Positions 12,842 to 21,197 are shown, counted from the first letter of the stretch. The stretch: 64,000 nt of DNA from Pseudomonas sp. Root71 (GCF_001429045.1 NZ_LMHY01000022.1:475706-539705), one strand, 5' to 3'. Numbers and translations are program-made. The notes: generated from the letters alone by a model not told the origin.

Positions 12842-13120
12842 ATGAGCATGGCCACAGTAGTAAGTGCCGTGATTTCCAGTCTCGCACCAAGCGTCTTCGA
12901 CCAGAACGGCCTGCAAGAACCCGGCGCGCATGTCTCGGCCGTCGATTACCACTACGGAATGGACATCGATGTGAAACAAGTACTGCAGCGTACCGATACA
13001 TCCGACAAGACCGGCGTGGTACCGGTGACTGTTGTCTATCTGGACAGTAAAGGCGAGGTTCACAAGATCCGTTTCCTCGAGTGGGGCGCAAGTCCGGCCA
13101 ACCCCGACAGTATTGCCTGA
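12842..13120 (+). CDS. DUF2790-like small protein, copy B
   Basis: This 92-residue near-duplicate of the protein at 3491-3769 keeps the YHYGMDIDVKQVLQ and GVVPVTVVYLDS signatures. Differences are few (for example VVSAV for IVSAV, NGLQ for NSLQ, DSKGE for DSQGE, GASPANPDS for GGSPADPAS). The ATG at 12842 matches the start of copy A; an upstream ATG at 12773 would add 23 residues encoded by the conserved leader and is unlikely. GAGG lies about ten bases upstream. Confidence 0.75.
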   Translation: MSMATVVSAVISSLAPSVFDQNGLQEPGAHVSAVDYHYGMDIDVKQVLQRTDTSDKTGVVPVTVVYLDSKGEVHKIRFLEWGASPANPDSIA

Positions 13121-13398
13121 TCCACTCGCCAATAGAGTTCCGGGCCTCGACTGCCCACCCCCAGAAGCGGAAGTTAAACCTCATACTGCGCCCAGTGCGA
13201 ATGATGTTTTTTGTTACCTGAAAATGGACATGATCGAATGACTAAAAGTTCATTCGAGAAACTCACCGTTATCTTGGCGGCGTAATGTCGCAAGATTAAT
13301 TGATAATAATTGCTGAATCCTGATTGCAGCCAGCAACGGCAAACTCCAACTAAGCCGTGCCGAGAGCATTACTGATTCACTGAAGCCAAGAGGTCACC

Positions 13399-14052
13399 AT
13401 GGAACTTAGTATGTTCTCTTCGTCCACCGTGGAATATGTACGTTTGGGCGTTGTATATTTTCATCTTATCGCCTGCTGCGTGGCAATCGGGCTGGTCTTG
13501 ACCAGTGACATTGCAATGGTCAAGCAACTCCTGAAGGGCGATGCCTCAAGTCACCACGATGACGCGCACATGGAAAGCCTTCAAAAAACCGTGTCGCTTG
13601 CACTTGTAGCGCTTTGGATTACGGGTATTGGCATTGTAGGGATCGACTATGCCGGCAAGGGGATGGAGTATTTCCTCAATCCCAAACTGCAAGCCAAGAT
13701 CGGCATCGTTGTGCTGTTGACCTTTAACGGTTTCCTGTTGCATAGCGCTGTATTGCCGGCGCTGAAGAAAGCCGGTTCGCTACTGAATCTCTCCTTCAAC
13801 CTGCGCATGCTGGCGCTGTTCTCCGGCGCCCTCTCTGGCGTGTCGTGGTTCTATGCCGCCATGTTGGGTGTCGGTCGTCCGCTGGCCTGGAAGTACTCGC
13901 TGGTGGAGTTGCTGGCAGCCTATCCGGTGCTCATCGTCGGTGGATTCGGGGCGATGGTACTGCTCACTGCCTGGGCAAAAAGCAGAGACGCGCAAGAGCG
14001 CAAGGAGCAAGGCACCTGGTCACCAGGAAACGCCGCCCTGGCTGGATGGTGA
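13399..14052 (+). CDS. Five-helix membrane protein with conserved intramembrane His, copy B
   Basis: This 217-residue twin of the protein at 4047-4700 has the same five predicted helices, H22, H115 and an SHHDDAHM loop. Most differences from copy A are in the last 25 residues (SRDAQERKEQGTWSPG against SKDTEARMEQGTRTIG) and in the helix 3-4 loop (NLSFN against KLSFS). The upstream AGAGGTCACC and the 278-base spacer are also shared. An 84-base gap separates it from the small PtrA-like gene, which may share its transcript. Confidence 0.75.
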   Translation: MELSMFSSSTVEYVRLGVVYFHLIACCVAIGLVLTSDIAMVKQLLKGDASSHHDDAHMESLQKTVSLALVALWITGIGIVGIDYAGKGMEYFLNPKLQAKIGIVVLLTFNGFLLHSAVLPALKKAGSLLNLSFNLRMLALFSGALSGVSWFYAAMLGVGRPLAWKYSLVELLAAYPVLIVGGFGAMVLLTAWAKSRDAQERKEQGTWSPGNAALAGW

Positions 14053-14135
14053 AGCCAGATTGAACCAGGAAGTTCTAGTTTTGCGAATAAATCCTGCTGT
14101 TATCTATTAACTAAATCTCACTTGAGGATACCCAA

Positions 14136-14342
14136 ATGAAATCCATGAAAGCCCTCTTCGTAGTTGCCACTCTGACCGCCTCTTCTCTGGCGATGGCCAC
14201 AGGTGGTGGTGATAAGACCTTCGCACGCATGGAGTCGGCCCGCAAAGTCTCGATGGACACCTACCAGGTAGCACAGAAACAGAAAACTGAAGGCGCTGTA
14301 GCTGAAAGCAAAGCCAAGGCAACCGATCGCGCCAAAAGCTGA
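14136..14342 (+). CDS. Small periplasmic PtrA-like protein
   Basis: This 68-residue protein has a clear signal peptide (MKSMKALFVVATLTASSLAMA, cleavage after AMA). The mature part is short, charged and probably helical: TGGGDKTFARMESARKVSMD, then Lys/Ala/Glu-rich sequence. The GGGDKTFARMEsAR pattern resembles small Pseudomonas proteins annotated with the PtrA N-terminal domain, some of which are copper-induced; I make this assignment from memory and hold it loosely. GAGGA precedes the ATG by seven bases. It follows membrane gene B by 84 bases and could belong to the same operon. Confidence 0.6.
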   Translation: MKSMKALFVVATLTASSLAMATGGGDKTFARMESARKVSMDTYQVAQKQKTEGAVAESKAKATDRAKS

Positions 14343-14372
14343 TCTGTGTAGCGCGCCCCCCGGTTAACTGAA

Positions 14373-14861
14373 ATGTGCGGCCTCAAGTCTCAAATGCCAG
14401 TCTCGCAAATCCGTCCCTCACCCGCGCCCCTGCTCGAACCAGGAGAGACGGTGGTCTTGTTCGACGGTGTCTGCAAACTGTGCAATGGCTGGGTGAGGTT
14501 CTTGATTCGCCATGACCGCCAGCGGCGCCTGCGGTTGGCGGCGGTTCAGTCACCCGAGGGGCAGGCTCTGCTCGCATGGGCAGGTTTGCCCATGGATCAA
14601 TTCCACACCATGGCGGTGATCCGCGACCGACGCTACTGGGAGCGTTCGCAAGCTTTTTTCGAAGTCATCGCCCAGCTTCCCCCACGCTGGCGCCCCGTGT
14701 CTCTGCTGCGCATCTTCCCTCGTAAACTTCGAGATTGGGCATACGACCGCATTGCGCTTAATCGTTATCGGCTCTTCGGAAAATACGACACCTGTCTGTT
14801 ACCGGATCCTGATCATGAACAGCGTTTTTTGAAGTCTTTGCCTGAATCATCGCGCAATTAA
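14373..14861 (+). CDS. DCC-family (DUF393) thiol-disulfide oxidoreductase-like protein
   Basis: The 162-residue product carries the family signature VVLFDGVCKLCNGWVRFLIRHD near residues 27-48, with the DxVCxLC cysteine pair that names the DCC family, and continues with the typical RLRLAAVQSPEGQ and LLRIFPRKLRDWAYDRIALNRYRLFG blocks. Such proteins are proposed to be thioredoxin-like, but their substrates are unknown. The start is uncertain: ATG at 14373 and ATG at 14394 are both possible and neither has a good ribosome-binding site. It follows the PtrA-like gene by 30 bases. Confidence 0.85.
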   Translation: MCGLKSQMPVSQIRPSPAPLLEPGETVVLFDGVCKLCNGWVRFLIRHDRQRRLRLAAVQSPEGQALLAWAGLPMDQFHTMAVIRDRRYWERSQAFFEVIAQLPPRWRPVSLLRIFPRKLRDWAYDRIALNRYRLFGKYDTCLLPDPDHEQRFLKSLPESSRN

Positions 14862-14978
14862 TAACGATCATCCCTTCTAAGCAAATACATATCATTCCGA
14901 TACACGTCATTGACGCTACTCAGGACGAACGTCTCGATTTAAATGCCAGAGACCCGCCTGGAGGTCGACGCAGCACCG

Positions 14979-16439
14979 CTAAAAGTGCGCCGTATCTGGC
15001 CCGACAACTGACAGGCTGGTCGACAGGGGTACGCTCTGCGTGACGTTGGCCATCCGGGTGATTTCCACCTGCACTTGATCCTTGCCGAGCAGGTAGTCGG
15101 CCAGCTTCTGGGAGAACGGCCAGTAGTTCAGATCGGCTGTGAGGGTAAGCGGCCCGACGGCGTCGGCCGGCACCAGGAAGGAGAACTCCCCGATATCGTA
15201 GCCCTTGGGCAGAATGCGGTTGTCCGAGAGAATCTGCGTGGCATTCCAGACCTCGACGTCCAGCGGATTGCCGTCCTTGTCGCCAATGTGCACCTTGAAA
15301 TTTCGCGTGTTGACCTCGGTCTTGCCGTCCTTGATCGAACCCAGGCGATAGATCTCGCGACCACTGGCATCGCGCACCCGAAAATCGATCCACATCTCCC
15401 GCCCCTCGGGAAAGCCGGTCGGCAGCTTGTGCCCGGCGCCGACGTTGGTCACTTTGACCGCTACCGAGGTGTATTGCCCGGGCGTCATGGCTGCCGGCAC
15501 TTGCTCGAACTTTATGTCCCCGGCGCGCCCGAGCATGTCGCGTGCGCGTTGCGCGCCCTCCTCCTGACCGAGATGCTTGAGCATCATCGCGTTGGCCCCG
15601 CTGAACCAATGCGAAGCGACCTCCTCGCGGTCTGGCCCCATGATCGCGGCCTTGCCCGCAAAACCCGGCATGTGGCAGCTCTGGCAAGTCACATTGTTCA
15701 GGCTGTAGGTGCTCTCCTGCCATTCATCATAGGTGCGCTCCACCGCCACGCTGCTGAAGGGGTGCGTGACGTTGTGGCAGGTGCCGCAAAAGTCCGAGCG
15801 GGTGTGCAGAGCGGAATAGACGGTGTCGTGATAGGGCGAAACGGCATCCCTGCGCGGGCCGAACTTGGTCGGTTTGCCGTGGGCCCGCGGGCTCAGGACA
15901 TAGGCGCCGTTATCGAGGCCCGTGCGGGCACTGATGTTGTGGCAGGTCTCGCAATCGACCCCGGGCATCGGATGGTTCTTCGCACTGTCTTCAATCGAGG
16001 AGCGGTTGACTTGCGAAGTGATCTGCCCGGTCGTGAGACCGATCGGGGTATGGCAGCCGGTGCAGAAGTTATCGACCTTGCCCTCGGTGGCCGCACTCGC
16101 ACGCTTGAGCAAGGCCCGATAGATGGGTTCATCCCAGGCCTGGGACATCATCGACGAGCGCCACTGCCTGTAGATCTCCGTATGACAGGCGCCACAGACC
16201 TGGGCATTGTCGAAGTCCTTCACATTCAAGACCAGGTTGCCGGTGGTATTGGCCCGATGGGGAAAGAACGGCATACCGCCAATCACATGCATGAGCCTGG
16301 AGCGTGCCGGCTCCACCCACTTATCGTTACTTTGATTGTCATTGCCCTGAGGCTCGTCGGCCGCCACCAGCGTGGCCGTCAACAGGCAAACCAGCAAGCA
16401 CAACAGACGTCGCAGCGGCACTACCTTGGAGTGGATCAT
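14979..16439 (-). CDS. Exported pentaheme cytochrome c
   Basis: The 486-residue protein starts with a signal peptide (MIHSKVVPLRRLLCLLVCLLTATLVAADE) and contains five CxxCH heme-attachment motifs: CGACH, CTGCH, CETCH, CGTCH and CQSCH, all in the N-terminal half (about residues 80-240). Extra His residues between them could serve as second axial ligands. The C-terminal half (about 300-486) is heme-free and beta-rich, with VTNVGAGHKLPTGFPEGREMW and later VWNATQ. The pattern resembles cytochrome c554/NapC-NrfB-like multiheme families in Pseudomonas annotated simply as cytochrome c. It would act in the periplasm as an electron carrier or reductase. No partner reductase is adjacent; the nearest candidates are the five-helix membrane proteins. 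Confidence 0.87.
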   Translation of the reverse strand: MIHSKVVPLRRLLCLLVCLLTATLVAADEPQGNDNQSNDKWVEPARSRLMHVIGGMPFFPHRANTTGNLVLNVKDFDNAQVCGACHTEIYRQWRSSMMSQAWDEPIYRALLKRASAATEGKVDNFCTGCHTPIGLTTGQITSQVNRSSIEDSAKNHPMPGVDCETCHNISARTGLDNGAYVLSPRAHGKPTKFGPRRDAVSPYHDTVYSALHTRSDFCGTCHNVTHPFSSVAVERTYDEWQESTYSLNNVTCQSCHMPGFAGKAAIMGPDREEVASHWFSGANAMMLKHLGQEEGAQRARDMLGRAGDIKFEQVPAAMTPGQYTSVAVKVTNVGAGHKLPTGFPEGREMWIDFRVRDASGREIYRLGSIKDGKTEVNTRNFKVHIGDKDGNPLDVEVWNATQILSDNRILPKGYDIGEFSFLVPADAVGPLTLTADLNYWPFSQKLADYLLGKDQVQVEITRMANVTQSVPLSTSLSVVGPDTAHF

Positions 16440-16764
16440 AACGACTTCCCCTGGACAGTTGCAGAGGATGACCGCAGCACGTCCATTGAGTCGCCAGGGG
16501 TGTCTCGTGATGCAACCCGACGGTTACATCGATCGTTCAATGGGGGTACTTGCAGCTCCACGGCGTCCCGACACCTTTCATGAACGGGATACCCTCGCTC
16601 AGCAATTACCCTGCCATTGATGTAACAAAATTTATCGGCATACCTGAACGCCCCGCAAACATTGCTCGGAGTTTGAAATTCCCAAGCGGATGGAGACGCG
16701 AGTCTTGCCGGGGAATCGTGCCCATTAGCGGGGGGAAATCACGCCGAAATCGGGGGGATTCAGA
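16440..16764. other. Intergenic stretch, possible element remnant
   Basis: No plausible gene. It contains the promoter region of the cytochrome gene and, near 16728-16760, a G-run pattern (GGGGGGAAATCACGCC, then AAATCGGGGGGATTC) that reminds me of the ends of IS21-family elements. No inverted repeat or transposase was seen, so this is only a note. Confidence 0.3.
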
Positions 16765-17012
16765 TCAAGGGTCAGTCCTGCGGTACAACCACCGCAGAAC
16801 ATCCGATAGCTGCATTGCCCTCCGGAGCTGGATCTCAAACTCTTCCTCCCACAGCGCAACCAGGGAGATGTATTGCGTGTAGGTCAGGCCGACGGCCATG
16901 TCGGTCGGCAGTGTCACGTTCATCTGTTGGGCGGCCAGCCCCACCGCTGCCATGTAGCAGGCCGACCATGCTCCGGCAAACAGTTGCTCGGCTTTCGGGT
17001 GCCCGCACCCAC
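16765..17012 (-). pseudogene. Truncated Ohr/OsmC-family peroxidase remnant
   Basis: Reading the minus strand in frame from about 17012 gives GHPKAEQLFAGAWSACYMAA, then VGLAAQQMNVTLPTDMAV. This matches the central part of Ohr-type organic hydroperoxide reductases (typically G-x-NPEQLFAxGxSACF with the peroxidatic Cys in SAC). The N-terminal third is missing: the frame runs straight out of the terminator at 17013-17035 with no start. The sequence after residue 60 (TYTQYISLVALWEEEFEIQ) no longer follows the family, and the second catalytic Cys region is absent. It is therefore a decayed fragment truncated at both ends. Confidence 0.6.
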
Positions 17013-17035
17013 AAAAAACCCCTCACAAGGAGGGG
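17013..17035 (-). terminator. Rho-independent terminator for the minus-strand membrane gene
   Basis: On the minus strand, CCCCTC-CTTGT-GAGGGG forms a six-base-pair stem followed at once by TTTTTT. It lies 58 bases beyond the stop codon of the membrane gene at 17093-17758 and has the classic layout. Confidence 0.8.
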
Positions 17036-17092
17036 TCTGATGTTTGAAAGGTTCAGACGGTTTCAACCGTCCTTTCCTGGATTCACGTCAGT

Positions 17093-17758
17093 TCAACGCA
17101 GCGCAGGAATTCCGGCAAACATCCAGGTAGATTCCTGAACCTGCGTTGCTGCGTTGCGTTTACGCGCCCACTGGGTCAGCGTCACCATCATCGCAAAGCC
17201 GAGTACGATCAACACCGGATAGGCCATCAGCAACTCGGTGAGCGAATACTTCCAGGCCAGCGGTCGACCGACACCGAGCATGGCGGCATACAACCAGGAT
17301 ACGCCCGACAGTGCGCCAGAGAACAGGGCAAACATCCGCACATTGATCTGGAGATCAAGCAACGAACCGGCCTTCAACATTGCAGGCAATACATAGCGGT
17401 GCAACAACATGCCGTTGAACGTCAGCAACAATACAATAATAACTTTGGCTTGAAGTTTTGGATTGGCAAAATAGGTCATGCCTTTTTCAAGGTAATCAAT
17501 GCCTATTACCGCGGCTCCGGTAACCCACAAGAATATCAACGCATTGGCAACAGACTTCTGCAGACTGGCCATATGTTCATTATCGTGCCCCGACGACACG
17601 CGACCTTTCAACAAGTCCTTCACCATTGCCGCATCGCTGGCAAACACCAGGCCAATAGCTACGCAGCAAGCCAACAGATGAACGTACACAACGCCTAAAC
17701 GCAAAAACTCCATGGATTCTTTCTGGCCGATCAGGCCGATCATTGTATTAATATCCAA
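17093..17758 (-). CDS. Five-helix membrane protein, diverged paralogue C
   Basis: This 221-residue protein is clearly homologous to the copies at 4047 and 13399: FLRLGVVYVHLLACCVAIGL, then SGHDNEHMASLQKS, NPKLQAK, LLTFNGMLLHRYVLPAM and FSGALSGVSW.YAAMLGVGRPLAWKYSLTELL. It keeps the helix-1 His, the helix-3 His and a shortened acidic/His loop (GHDNEHM). The N-terminus is longer by a few residues. The start is probably TTG at 17758, preceded by GGAG at an eight-base spacing; the ATG at 17743 has no site. It is not accompanied by a DUF2790-like gene. A rho-independent terminator follows. Confidence 0.75.
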   Translation of the reverse strand: MDINTMIGLIGQKESMEFLRLGVVYVHLLACCVAIGLVFASDAAMVKDLLKGRVSSGHDNEHMASLQKSVANALIFLWVTGAAVIGIDYLEKGMTYFANPKLQAKVIIVLLLTFNGMLLHRYVLPAMLKAGSLLDLQINVRMFALFSGALSGVSWLYAAMLGVGRPLAWKYSLTELLMAYPVLIVLGFAMMVTLTQWARKRNAATQVQESTWMFAGIPALR

Positions 17759-18533
17759 GACTACATCTCCACTTATAGCAGCAGTGCGAATTGACCATGC
17801 CCCAGGCGTGCGAATTATTGATTCGCACCTGCAAGGTCAAGTTGGCAAAGATTGAAGCAACTAAATAATTTGGTATTACAAGAGAGAGCGACTCGCCCAG
17901 CGAGTCAGTGATGACGGCATACTATCACTCCAGGTCTCAGGTAAAAAAAATCCCCATGTGCATTTCATTCAATGCAGATGAGGTATACGTCCATTTTACT
18001 AGTGAGTGCAGCGGGACCCTAAGGATCCGCCTGCTGGGAAATCAGAGCCCAGCATATCCCGATCGTTCATTTTTTGAGCACAAACATCGACAAACGGTAC
18101 TATTTCCAGCACTTGTGGACACCTGCCGCTTTGGCTGAAACCCGCGTCGCTACGCAGCTGAATCGTTTTTTGTTCCACGCCGAAAATAAAACCGCTTTTG
18201 CGCTGAACTTTCGTCGCCAGACCCGACCAGTGGCACAATTTCCTACCGGTTGCCAGCACGCTCGAGTCGCCTGCAGTCATCAGCAAACCACTTCCAATCG
18301 AGCGCAAATTCAGTACTGGCAATACAGTATCCAGGATCGGAACTGCTACGTTTGAAAAGCAAAGCCGTCGGACGACTCCGGTGACGACGCGGTCTTTCTC
18401 TCGCGCAAGGAGCGTCTGTTCGCTGGTGAGCACCTACGCGAACGCCTGCCGCATTCGGTTCACGCCGAATGGAAACGACTCTTTCGCACCCACACTGAAG
18501 CGAGGTGCTTGAGAAGCTGTGCCCCAGGCTTGC
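17759..18533. other. Long stretch without a convincing gene
   Basis: About 775 bases. The first part should hold the promoter of membrane gene C (AT-rich around 17860-17960). Short frames on both strands (for example 17908-18138 plus and 17999-18433 minus) have no ribosome-binding site, no recognisable motif and atypical composition, so I reject them. The right end adjoins the 3' end of the damaged trmK. The lack of genes and the nearby gene remnants fit a region of decay. Confidence 0.5.
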
Positions 18534-19212
18534 TCAAGCCAGCAACTCGGTGATCCACCGGGCCTGCCGCGCGATGTCTTGCACCGCCTCCTCGGGCACG
18601 GCCTGCTGCGCTCGGGCAAAGTGGCTCAGGGTCTTTTGTTTCTGGCGCAACTTGCGCTGCCACTTGACCAGGAACGCCGGACTGCGGGCCTGCATTTGCA
18701 ACGGACCGAAGTACAGTTCTTGGGCGGTGTAGATCACTGGTCCGGAGCGCTCGGCGACGATGATCTCGTAGTCGAAACGATTCTCCCGCAGCACCTCCTC
18801 GCAGAGGATGCGGTAGCCATTGTCCATCAGCCATTGGCGCAGTGGCTGCTCGCCGCCGTTGGGTTGCAGGATGAGGCGCTCCTGACCACTCAGGTACGCC
18901 TTGCCGCTGTCGAGGATGTCGCGGATGGTTTCGCCGCCCATGCCACAGACGCTGACCGCCGTGATCCCGTCTCCCGGCTCGATTGCCGCCAGGCCGTTGG
19001 CCAGGCGCACGGTGACCCGCGAGCACGGTGCGGTTGGCCGCGTGGAACGGCGTCAACGCCACTTCGCCGGCCACCGCCGCCGCGATGGCGCCCCGGCGCA
19101 TCAATGCCACAGGCAGGTAGCCATGATCCGAGCCGATATCGGCCAGGCGCGCACCGGCTGGCACCTGTGCCGCCACGCGTTCCAGGCGCATGGACAATGT
19201 CTGTTGGTTCAA
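18534..19212 (-). pseudogene. trmK: trmK-like tRNA (adenine-N1)-methyltransferase, frameshifted
   Basis: The N-terminal part (TTG start at 19212 with AGGGG upstream) reads MNQQTLSMRLERVAAQ, then RLADIGSDHGYLPVALMRRG and EVALTPFHAANRTV, the SAM-binding core of TrmK (m1A22 of tRNA). The C-terminal part continues in another frame from about 19020: VRLANGLAAIEPGDGITAVS, CGMGGETIRDIL, LILQPNGGEQPLRQWL, ending at 18534. Between the blocks only about seven bases separate the codons for ..RTV and VTVRLANG.., where the family normally has about eight residues, so roughly 17 bases seem deleted. The result is a frame change, and the N-terminal frame would translate unrelated sequence. The enzyme is probably inactive unless the assembly is wrong here. 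Confidence 0.8.
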
Positions 19213-19322
19213 CTGCGGCCCCTTTCACCACGAACGTCCGGCGCCTTTGGCCGGATCGGGGCGTGATTCTGTCGAGCAATGCCGCGCATTTCAAATTTAT
19301 ATGACCAGGGCCATGGCCGCCT

Positions 19323-20279
19323 TCACGCAATCACTCGTGCATACACCGCTCTGTCGACGTTGCCACCGGACAGAATCACCCCCACCCTTTTTCCCGACAT
19401 GGCTTCACGCTCCGAGATCAGCGCTGCCAACGCCGACGCACCGGCCCCTTCGGCAAGGTTATGGGTATCGGTGTAATACACACGCATGGCTTCGGCGATC
19501 TGCTCATCGCTGACCGATACGATCCGTGCCGCACCTGCCGCGTAGACGGCAAAGGCTTCGGGAATCGGCTTGCGTACGGCCAGGCCGTCGGCAAAGGTGT
19601 TGGCCGAGGCGGTTTCGCATATCTCGCCAGCGTCAAACGACAACTGTGCAGCCGCCGCCTCCGTGGAAACCACGCCAACCACCTCTGTTTGCAGACCCAA
19701 CGCATCGCGGGCGGCGATCACCCCGCAAATCCCCGAGCCACAGCCAATCGGCACATAAACGGTGTCCAGGTCCGGCGCGGCGCTGAACAGCTCAAGCGCA
19801 TAGGTGGCGACGCCTTTGACCAGCTCGGTGTGAAACGGCGGAACCAGGAACAGGTCATGGGTCTGCGCCAGGCGCGCAGCCTCTTCACGGGCCTCATCGA
19901 AATCGCGGCCATACTCGACCACTTCAGCGCCAAAGCCGCGCATGGCGTTGTTTTTTTCCACCGAGTTACCTTCCGGCACGACGATCAACGCCTGCAAACC
20001 CAGCGTGCGAGCCGCCAGTGCCAGGCTTTGGCCATGGTTGCCGCGGGTAGCGCTGACAATGCCCTTCGCGCCCGGGTGTTCGCGCTTGAGCCAGTGCATG
20101 AACGTGATACCGCCGCGCACTTTGAACGCACCGGTAGGCGTGTGATTTTCGTGCTTTACCCACACCGTGCAACCCAACCGTTGAGCCAGCAAGGGCCAAG
20201 GGTACTGGGCCGTGGCGGGCATGACCTGGTAAACCAGGCGAGCTGCCTGTTCGATATCGTCGCGAGTCAGTCTGTGCAT
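19323..20279 (-). CDS. PLP-dependent threonine/serine dehydratase family
   Basis: This 318-residue fold-type II PLP enzyme has the Schiff-base lysine in TPTGAFKVRGG (residue about 50), the Asn/Gly loop ATRGNHGQSLA and the phosphate-binding loop GCGSGICGV. The C-terminus is VILSGGNVD. It lacks the regulatory domain of biosynthetic threonine deaminase, so it is a catabolic-type dehydratase; threonine, serine, hydroxyaspartate and ectoine-derived substrates (EutB-like) are possible. AAGGAG precedes the ATG at 20279 by seven bases; an in-frame extension to 21146 overlaps the AraC gene and is spurious. The divergent AraC regulator at 20385 probably controls it. Confidence 0.87.
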   Translation of the reverse strand: MHRLTRDDIEQAARLVYQVMPATAQYPWPLLAQRLGCTVWVKHENHTPTGAFKVRGGITFMHWLKREHPGAKGIVSATRGNHGQSLALAARTLGLQALIVVPEGNSVEKNNAMRGFGAEVVEYGRDFDEAREEAARLAQTHDLFLVPPFHTELVKGVATYALELFSAAPDLDTVYVPIGCGSGICGVIAARDALGLQTEVVGVVSTEAAAAQLSFDAGEICETASANTFADGLAVRKPIPEAFAVYAAGAARIVSVSDEQIAEAMRVYYTDTHNLAEGAGASALAALISEREAMSGKRVGVILSGGNVDRAVYARVIA

Positions 20280-20384
20280 GAGTGGTCTCCTTGAGATTTT
20301 GTCCAGTCTGAACAACGGCGCGGTACCGCGGCTTTCAAAAAACCGACCTGACTTTTGTCCCCCCTCTTCACTACTATGGTGTCC

Positions 20385-21197
20385 ATGAGTCATCGAAATC
20401 GCCCGCCGCCACCCCTGCTGTCCGAACCGGTCTGTCGTATCGAGGCCGGCCCTTGGGCAATCGAATTGCTCCCCGGCTGCGCCTACGCGACCCGCTATGT
20501 CGCGACCCGGTCGGGAATCGGCTTCGCCTTCGACAGCCAGCGAGGCCTGCACGCCATCGGCAGTGACCGAATACGCCCCTTCGATGCCGTGCCCAACGGC
20601 CTGGCGTTCGTCCCCGCTGGGTGTGACGTGCTGTCCGAGTCCCCCCGGGGCGGTGAATACCTGCGGGTGATTCGCACCGACGGTATGGCGTTGACGGGGG
20701 ATCGCGCCTTCAACAATCGCATCGACCAGCAGGCCACCGCCCTCGCGTGGCGAATCCGTGCCGCGCTGTTGCACCCTTGCGTGGAGGATGATTGGGAAGC
20801 CTGGGCACTGGCGTTGTCCGAGCGGGCGACGGGTAGCGAAGCGCTGTCGACAGCCCCCCATGGCTCGATAACCGGCAGCCGGATGCGCTTGCTCGATGAA
20901 TTCATTGACGCTGGCCTCGATGGCCCGTTGAGCGTGCCGGCGATGGCGAGCCTGCTTGGATTGTCCGAGGGGTATTTCATGCGGGCCTTCAAAAACGCCA
21001 CCGGCAAAAGCCCCCACAGTTACCTGATCGACCGCCGCCTCGCCAGGGCCCGCGCCCTGATGCGCGATTCGACCGCCACCCTGACGCAGATTGCCTACGC
21101 CTGCGGTTTCAACTCCCAGGCGCACATGGCGACCACCTTCAAACAACGCCTTGGAGTGAGTCCGGCGCAGTTGCGTCAGTCTTTGGGGTTACGTTAG
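20385..21197 (+). CDS. AraC-family transcriptional regulator
   Basis: The protein has an N-terminal sensing domain of about 150 residues without obvious signature and a C-terminal AraC helix-turn-helix pair: SVPAMASLLGLSEGYFMRAF, then TGKSPHSYLIDRRLARARAL and LTQIAYACGFNSQAHMATTF. The start is uncertain: ATG at 20385 or 20376, neither with a strong ribosome-binding site. It is divergent from the dehydratase gene with 105 bases between, which suggests that it responds to that enzyme's substrate. Its stop overlaps the end of the convergent 40-residue gene by four bases. Confidence 0.88.
   Translation: MSHRNRPPPPLLSEPVCRIEAGPWAIELLPGCAYATRYVATRSGIGFAFDSQRGLHAIGSDRIRPFDAVPNGLAFVPAGCDVLSESPRGGEYLRVIRTDGMALTGDRAFNNRIDQQATALAWRIRAALLHPCVEDDWEAWALALSERATGSEALSTAPHGSITGSRMRLLDEFIDAGLDGPLSVPAMASLLGLSEGYFMRAFKNATGKSPHSYLIDRRLARARALMRDSTATLTQIAYACGFNSQAHMATTFKQRLGVSPAQLRQSLGLR

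Larger units (their letters stand above)
12636..14090. repeat. Direct repeat copy B (DUF2790 + membrane gene cassette)
   Basis: This is the second copy of the block at 3241-4735, in the same orientation. It begins 13 bases after the stop codon of the receiver-kinase gene and ends shortly after the membrane-protein stop codon. It lacks the 45 bases present in the leader of copy A. In copy B the small PtrA-like gene follows directly; in copy A a perfect hairpin follows instead. Confidence 0.9.

Noticed and set aside
15075..16583. 502-codon plus-strand frame opposite the multiheme cytochrome
   Set aside because: The opposite strand encodes five CxxCH motifs and a signal peptide; this frame has none.
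16728..16765. IS21-like element end
   Set aside because: Only a G-run pattern is seen; no terminal inverted repeats, target duplication or transposase sequence.
17908..18433. Short overlapping frames on both strands
   Set aside because: No ribosome-binding site, no hydrophobic or domain pattern, and biased composition; not supported as genes.
20280..21146. N-terminal extension of the PLP dehydratase frame
   Set aside because: It overlaps the divergent AraC gene, and a strong AAGGAG supports the start at 20279.
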